Shown: in pieces, positions 57,565-64,000 of the stretch
How positions within the stretch are numbered: the stretch's first letter is position 1
Layout: every line of letters begins with the position of its first letter
Position numbers and translations under genes: made by a program
Notes under the pieces: generated by a model
Database searches by the model: none
Told to the model about the DNA's origin: nothing
The model's input: the letters and a program-made list of their open reading frames with translations, nothing else
From: Dromiciops gliroides
Lineage: Eukaryota > Chordata > Mammalia > Microbiotheria > Microbiotheriidae
NCBI RefSeq assembly: GCF_019393635.1
Contig: NC_057861.1
Location: 59,876,532 to 59,940,531, forward strand
DNA length: 64,000 nt
Reading direction: 5' to 3'

Positions 57565-57625
57565 ATATCTATATATCTATATACATATACATATATATAT
57601 ATATACACACACATATATATATCCA
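57565..57625 (+). repeat. (TA)/(CA) microsatellite in L1 3'UTR
   Basis: ATCTATATATC, ATATATATAT and ACACACAC blocks. Confidence -1.
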
Positions 57626-57869
57626 TAATAACATTAATCCTATTTCTGCATTAATCCTGTTATAAGAGAAAAAATCAGGGCAGTAATGCAAAACCTCAAA
57701 ATAGAAAAAAACAAAACAGCACCCAAAACAAAAGAAATAGTATGGTTCAATCAGCATCTATACTCCACAGTTTTTTGTTTTTTTTTTTCTTGGATTTGGA
57801 GATCCTCTTCTATCATGAGTTCCCTGGAACTCATCTGTACCATTGAATTGGTGAGAAGAATCTAGTCCA

Positions 57870-60800
57870 TCACAGTAGGTCAACACTCAATGTTGATGAT
57901 ACTGTGTACAATGTTCTTCTGGTTCTGCTCATCTCACTCATCATCAGCTCACGCAAGACCCTCCAGGTTTCTCTGAACTCCTCCTGCTCATCATTTCTTA
58001 CAGCACAATAGTATTCCATTGTATTCATATACCACAACTTGTCCAGCCATTCCCCAATTGATGGGCACCCCCTCAACTTCCAATTCCTTGCCACCACGTA
58101 AAGAGCAGCTATAAATATTTTTGTACATGTGGGTCCCTTTCCCCTTTCCATGATTTCTTTGGGAAAAAGACCTAAAAGTGGAATTGCTGGATCAAAGGGT
58201 ATGCACAGCTTTATCACCCTTTGGGCATAATTCCAAATTGCTCTCCAGAATGGTTGGATCAGTTCACAGCTCCACCAACAATGAATTAGTGTTCCAATTT
58301 TCCCACAGCTTCTCCAACATTTATTATCTTCTTTTTTTGTCATTTTAGCCAATCTGATAGGTGTCAGGTGGTACCTCAGAGTTGTTTTAATTTGCATCTC
58401 TCTAATCATTAGAGATTTAGAGCATTTTTTCATATGGGAATATATAGCTTTGGTTTCTTCATCAGAAAACTGCCTGTTCATATCCTTTGACCATTTCTCA
58501 ATTGGGGAATGATTTGCATTATTATAAATTTGATTTAGTTCCCTATATATTTTAGAGATGAGGCCTTTATCAGAAGTACTGGCCTCAAAAATTGTTTCCC
58601 AGCTTTCTGCCTCCCTTCTAATTTTGGATGCATTGCTTCTGTTTGTACAGAAATTTTTTAATTTAATATAATCAAAATCATCCATTTTGCATTTTATAAT
58701 ATACTCTATCTCTTGTTTGGTCAAAAACTGTTTTCCTTTCCAAAGATCTGATAGGTAGACTATTCCTTTCTCTCCTAATTTACCTATGGTATCACCTCTT
58801 ATGTCTAAATCGTGTATCCATTTTGACCTTATTTTAGTATAAGGTGTCAGATGTTGGTCTATGCCTAATTTCTGCCATACTATTTTCCAGTTTTCCCAGC
58901 AGTTTTTGTCAAATACTGAGTTCCTATCCCAGAAGCTGTAGTCTTTGGGTTTATCAAACACTACACTACTAGTGTCATTTACTACTGCATTTCCTGAGCC
59001 TAGCCTATTCCATTGATCTATCACTCTATTTTTTATCCAGTACCATATAGTTTTGATGACTGCCGCTTTATAGTAAAGCTCCAGGTTTGGTACCGCTTAT
59101 CCACCTTCCTGTGAATTTTTTTTCATTATTTTCCTGGATATTCTTGATTTTTTGTTTTTCCAGATGAATTTTGTTATTATTTTTTCTAGCTGTATAAAAT
59201 AATTTTTAGGTAGTCTGATTGGTATGGCACTGAATAAGTAAATTAATTTAAGCAGTATTGTCATTTTTACTATATTAGCTCTGCCTATCCATGAGCAATT
59301 GATATCTTTCCAATTATTTAGATCGGATTTGATTTGTGGGAGGAGTTTTTGGTAGTTGTGTTCATAGAGTTCCTGGGTTTGTCTTGGCAAGTAGACTCCC
59401 AAGTATTTTATATTATCTACCGTTACTTTAAATGGAATTTCTCTTTCTATCTCTTGCTGCTGGACTTTGTTGGTCATGTATAGAAATGCTGATGATTTAT
59501 GTGGATTTATTTTATATCCTGCTACTTTGCTAAAGTTGTTAATTGTTTCAAGTAATTTTTGAGTTGATTCTCTAGGATTCTTTAAGTATACCATCATATC
59601 ATCTGCAAAGAGTGATAGTTTTGTTTCCTCCTTGCCTATTCTAATTCCTTTAATTTCTTTCTCTTCTCTGATTGCTAAAGCTAACATTTCTAGGACAATA
59701 TTAAATAATAGGGGTGATAATGGACATCCCTGTTTCACCCCTGATCTTATTGGAAAGGCCTCTAATTTATCTCCATTGCATATAATACTTGCTGATGGCT
59801 TTAGGTAGATACTGTTTATTATTCTAAGGAAAGCTCCACCTATTCCTAAACTCTCTAGTGTTTTTAATAGGAATGGATGTTGTACTTTGTCAAAAGCTTT
59901 CTCTGCATCTATTGAGATAATCATATGATTTTGGTTGGTTTTCTTATTGATATGGTTGATTATGTTAATAGTTTTTCTAATGTTGAACCAGCCCTGCATT
60001 CCTGGTATAAATCCCACCTGGTCATAGTGTATTATCCTGGCGATCACTTGCTGTAATCTCCTTGCTAATATCTTATTTAAGATTTTAGCATCAATATTCA
60101 TTAGGGAAATTGGTCTATAATTTTCGTTCTCTGTTTTTGCTTTGCCTGGTTTTGCTATCACCACCATATTTGTGTCATAAAACGAATTTAGTAGAACTCC
60201 TTCTTCACCTATTTTTCCAAATAATTTGTATAATATTGGAATTAATTGTTCTTTAAATGTTTGGTAAAATTCACCCGTAAACCCATCTGGCCCTGGGGAT
60301 TTTTTCTTAGGGAGTTCATTAATGGCTTGTTCAATTTCTTTTTCTAATATGGGTTTATTTAAGGATTTTATTTCTTCTTCAGTTAACCTGGGCAGTTTGT
60401 ATTTTTGTAAATATTCATCCATTTCATTTAGATTGTCAAATTTATTGGCATACAGTTGGGCAAAATGATTCCTAATTATTGATTTAATTTCCACTTCATT
60501 GGTGGTAACATCACCCTTTTCATTTTTGATACTGGTAATTTGGTTTTCTTCTTTCGTTTTTTTAATCAAATTAACCAATATTTTATCTATTTTATTGGTT
60601 TTTTCATAAAACCAGCTCTTAGTTTTATTGATTAATTCTATAGTTTTTTTGCTTTCAATCTTATTAACTTCTCCTTTAATTTTCAGGATCTCTAATTTAG
60701 TGTCTAATTGGGGATTTCTAATTTGTTCTTTTTCTAGCTTTTTAAGTTGCATGCCCAATTCATTAATCTCCTCTTTCTCTTTTTTATTCATGTAAGCATT

Positions 60801-61703
60801 TAGAGCTATAAATTTTCCCCTAAGCACTGCTTTGGCTGCATCCCATAGATTTTGGTATGTTGTCTCATTATTGTCATTCTCTTGGATAAAGTTATTGATT
60901 GTTTCTATGATTTCTTGTTTGGCCCATTCATTCTTTAGAATGAAATTATTTAGTTTCCAAATGATTTTCATTCTACTTTTCCCTGGCTCTTTCTTACATG
61001 TAATTTTTATTGCATCATGATCTGAGAAGGATGCATTTACTATTTCTGCCTTTCTACATTTGACTATGATGTTTTTGTGCCCTAATACATGGCCAATTTT
61101 TGAAAATGTGCCATGTACTGCTGAGAAAAAGGTATATTCCTTTCTATCCCCATTCAATTTTCTCCAGACACCTATCATGTCTAATTTTTCTAGTAATCTA
61201 TTCACCTCTTTCACTTCTTTCTTATTTATTTTTTGGCTAGATTTATCTAATTCTGAGAGGGGGAGATTCAGATCCCCCACTAGTATAGTATTACTGTCTA
61301 ATTCCTCTTGTAACTCATTTAACTTCTCCTCTAAGAACTTGGATGCTATACCATTTGGTGCATACATATTTAATATTGATATTACTTCATTATCTATAGT
61401 ACCTTTAAGTAAGATGTAATTTCCTTCCTTATCTCTTTTAATGAGATCCATTTTTGCCTGCACTTTGTCTGAAATAAGGATTGCTACCCCTGCCTTTTTT
61501 ACTTTAGCTGAGGCATAATATATTCTGCTCCAGCCTTTTACCTTTACTCTGTGTGTATCTCTCTGCTTCAAATGTGTTTCTTGTAAACAGCATATTGTAG
61601 GGTTCTGGTTTTTAATCCACTCTGCAAATCGCTTCTGTTTTATAGCAGAGTTCATCCCATTCACATTCACAGTTATTATTACTGACTGTGTATTCCCTTC
61701 CAT
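57870..61703 (-). pseudogene. L1 ORF2 (endonuclease and reverse transcriptase), one in-frame stop
   Basis: Spans 1278 codons including the terminal stop, close to the 1275 residues of human ORF2p, in a single frame except for a TAA at 59099-59097 (codon 869). Endonuclease: NVNGMNS, QETHLK, GDLNLP, SDHDAIK; the position matching human Asp205 is Gly (codon 204). Reverse transcriptase: [32 protein letters not shown] at about codon 698. The Cys-rich C-terminus is present (CWRSCGKIGTLIHCWWSC). ORF2p nicks DNA and copies L1 and SINE RNA by target-primed reverse transcription; a protein ending at codon 868 would lose the C-terminal domain. Confidence -1.
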
Positions 61704-62287
61704 TCTATTTACCCCCTTTGTACTTTTCCCCCCTTTTTTTCACCCTATTCCTCCTCACCGATGTTTTACTTCTTACCCCTGCCTCCCCCGATCTGCCCTC
61801 CCTTTTTATCACCCCCCCTCTTTTCTTTACCCTTTTCTCCCTTGCTTTTGTCCTCCCTTCTATCAGTCCCCCCCTTTCCCTTCCCCTTTTGTTTCCCTAA
61901 AGAATGAGTTAAGTGTCTTTATCCCAATGAACGTATATGTTATTCCCTCTTTGAGTCAAATCTAATGAGAATAGGGTTGAAACCATGTTCCCCCCTCCTT
62001 TCTTTCCCTCTATTGTAATAGGTTTTTTTCCACCTCTTCATATGATATAATTCATCCCATTCCACCTCCCCTTTCCTCTCCTCCCCATAGACTCCCTTTT
62101 TAACCCCTTAATTCTTTTGTATCATCACATCAAAGACAATTTATATTTATACCCTCTATACAAAGTCCTTCTCTCTGCCCAAATACATTTACAATTCTTA
62201 AGAGTTATGAGTATTATCTTCCTGTGTAGGGATATAAACAGTTTAACCTAATAGGGTAACCTTTTTTTTCCCCCTCTGTTTACCTTT
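61704..62287 (-). other. Long L1 inter-ORF spacer
   Basis: About 584 bases between ORF1 stop and ORF2 ATG, very purine-rich on the element's sense strand. Recognisable counterparts occur at about 53.81-54.20 kb and 49.39-49.60 kb. Confidence -1.
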
Positions 62288-63381
62288 TTAAACTTCTCTT
62301 GAGTCTTGTATGTTGAGATCGAATTTTCTATTCAGTTCTGGTCTTTTCACCAGGAAAGATTGAAAGTCCCCAATGTCATTAAATGTCCATCTTTTCCCCT
62401 GAAAGAAAATGCACATTTTTGCTGGGTAATAGATTCTCGGCTGCAATCCAAGCTCCTTTGCCTTCCGGAATATCATATTCCAAGCCTTGCAGTCCTTTAA
62501 TGTTGAAGCTGCCAGGTCCTGAGCAATCCTGACTGTGGCTCCATGATATTTAAATTGCTTCTTTCTGGCTGCTTGGAGTATTTTCTCCTTCACCTGATAA
62601 TTCTGAAATTTGGCTACAATATTCCTTGGAGTTTTCCTTTTGGGGTCTCTTTCAGGAGGTGATCAGTGGATTCTTTCAATGATGATTTTATCCTCTGATT
62701 CTATTATATCAGGGCAGTTCTCCTTAATAATTTCCTGGAATATGGTGTCTAGATTCTTTTTCTGGTCATGGCTTTCAGGCAGTCCAATGATTCTCAAATT
62801 GTCTCTCCTCGATCTGTTTTCCAGATCAATTGTCTTTCCAATGAGGTATTTCACATTTTCTTCTATTTTTTCATTTTTTTGATTCTGCTTGACTGATTCC
62901 TGGTGTCTCATGGATTCCTTATCTTCCAACTATCCCACTTTAATTTTTAAGGCATTGTTTTCTTCAGTGAGATTATGCACCTTTTTTTCCATTTGGCCAA
63001 GTGACTTTTTTAAGGTATTATTTTCTTCAGTGAGATTATGCACCTTTTTTCCATTTGGCCAAATGAATTTTTTAAGGCTTTGTTTTCTTCAGTGAAATTA
63101 TGTGCTTCCTTTTCCAAGCTGCTGATTCTTTTTTCATAGTTTTCTTGTTTTGCTTTCATTTCTCTCCCCATTTTTTCTTCTACCTCTTGCAATTGATTTT
63201 TAAAATCCTTTTTGAGCTCTTCCAGGAAGGCTTTTTGTTCTTGCGACCAATTCACCTTCCCTCGTGAGGCTTCAGATGTAGGCAATTTGAGGCTATTGTC
63301 CTCATCTGAGTTTGTGTTGGCTTCTTCCCTATTGATACAGAAGCTCTCAATGGAAAGGGCTCTTTTTTGCTTCTTACTCAT
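62288..63381 (-). pseudogene. L1 ORF1 (RNA-binding protein), frameshift and stop
   Basis: Begins MSKKQKRALSIESF and ends NRKFDLNIQDSREV. A coiled-coil region with heptad-like spacing occupies roughly residues 40-150, followed by the conserved RRM/C-terminal domain (RRDNLRIIGLPES; FKYHGATVRIAQDLAASTLKD). The frame shifts in an A-run around 63050, and a TGA follows IIIERIH at about 62663. The coiled coil carries a tandem duplication with 63/62-base spacing. Confidence -1.
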
Positions 63382-63943
63382 TATTGCAGCTTATTTATTT
63401 ATTCTTTAAGTTGAGGTCTGCTCTGGGGGCACCAAGGTCCCTGTTTTGGGCTTCTTGTGCAGGGGTATAGGTGCTGTGTGACCGGGTTTTTACTCTGAGG
63501 CCTTTATGGTGTGTGGAGATCCCCCACCCTGCACTTCCTGTCTGATTGTGCTCGGCCAGCCAGGCGCCGGACCCCGGCGTCTGATCCCACCTGACCCGTT
63601 CGTGGCCCTCTCGGCCGGTGCAGGTAGGTTTTTCCACTGTCCTTCTTGGCCACCAGATTTTTGAACCAGGTTCCAGGGGCCTCAGTTGTTCGGCTGTGGC
63701 CCGCAGCTCCTGCTGACTTGCCCCAACCCCCTCGGCACTGGGTTGCTGCCCTGCTCTGGGCCTCCCTTTTGCCCGAGTCAAACCGACCTTTTCCTGTAGT
63801 CTTCTAAATTATCTTTGGTTGGAGGACTGTGTCTCTCTGTCTCTTTGCAGGTTCTGTAGTTTCAGAATCCGTCCAGAGGCTTGATTTAATGTTCGTTTTG
63901 AGGGAACAGAAGGAGAGCTCAGGCAGCTTGCTGCTTCCTCTCC

Positions 63944-63952
63944 GCCATCTTG
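63944..63952 (-). promoter_or_regulatory. YY1 motif of the full-length L1
   Basis: CAAGATGGC (minus strand) about 12 bases from the 5' end, as in placental L1 promoters; supports a complete 5' end. Confidence -1.
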
Positions 63953-64000
63953 GCTCCACCTCTACCAGTTAGTTTTTAAGGACAACTGCCAATCACTCAG

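Larger units (their letters stand above)
57388..63963 (-). mobile_element. Near full-length L1 retrotransposon with target duplication
   Basis: About 6.6 kb. ACCAGTTAG at 57378-57386 recurs at 63964-63972. From 5' to 3' on the minus strand: 5'UTR of about 580 bases with several CpGs and a YY1 motif, ORF1, a long spacer, ORF2, 3'UTR with G-rich tract and A-rich tail. CpG retention, long frames and absence of nested SINEs suggest a recent insertion, but both ORFs are broken. Confidence -1.

Overview
This is a stretch of marsupial nuclear genome. The evidence is a vertebrate CYP4F gene with small exons in long introns, embedded in tRNA-derived SINEs that start GGGGCAGCTAGGTGGC and carry A-box and B-box promoter elements, together with marsupial-type L1, HAL1-like, L2 and L3/CR1 LINEs, old MIR/MAR-type SINEs, a hAT MITE and solo LTRs. 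I recall this young SINE as the Australidelphian WSINE1 type; the dominant opossum SINE I remember has a different body. An Australian lineage is therefore likely, but this is inference.

Region 1 (about 2.6-26.5 kb, minus strand) holds one complete cytochrome P450 gene of the CYP4F subfamily. Twelve coding exons could be placed by homology and splice sites. They join in frame to 539 residues with no stop or frameshift. The membrane anchor, I-helix EGHDTT, ExxR, PERF-type and heme-cysteine motifs are all present. A poly(A) signal lies about 100 bases after the stop. The start codon sits one base after a good splice acceptor, so a non-coding first exon must lie upstream, probably within 25.6-26.5 kb. 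The introns contain SINEs, two L3/CR1 pieces and several degenerate short-period tandem arrays.

Region 2 (about 26.7-48 kb) is intergenic. I recognise no gene. It contains SINEs, L2 and L1 3' ends, large microsatellites, two solo LTRs of one family with 4-bp target duplications, a hAT MITE split by a SINE, and two copies of a roughly 500-bp interspersed repeat.

Region 3 (about 48.7-64 kb) is a graveyard of nested L1 insertions. A nearly full-length, CpG-retaining L1 lies on the minus strand at 57.39-63.96 kb with target-site duplications, an ORF2 broken by one stop, and an ORF1 broken by a frameshift and a stop. Next to it at 53.44-56.77 kb is a HAL1-like 'half-L1' that keeps the 5'UTR, ORF1, inter-ORF spacer and 3'UTR but lost nearly all of ORF2; it has its own target-site duplication. 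The two share family features: a long inter-ORF spacer and the same ORF1 stop. No prokaryotic-type system, CRISPR array or further protein-coding gene was found.
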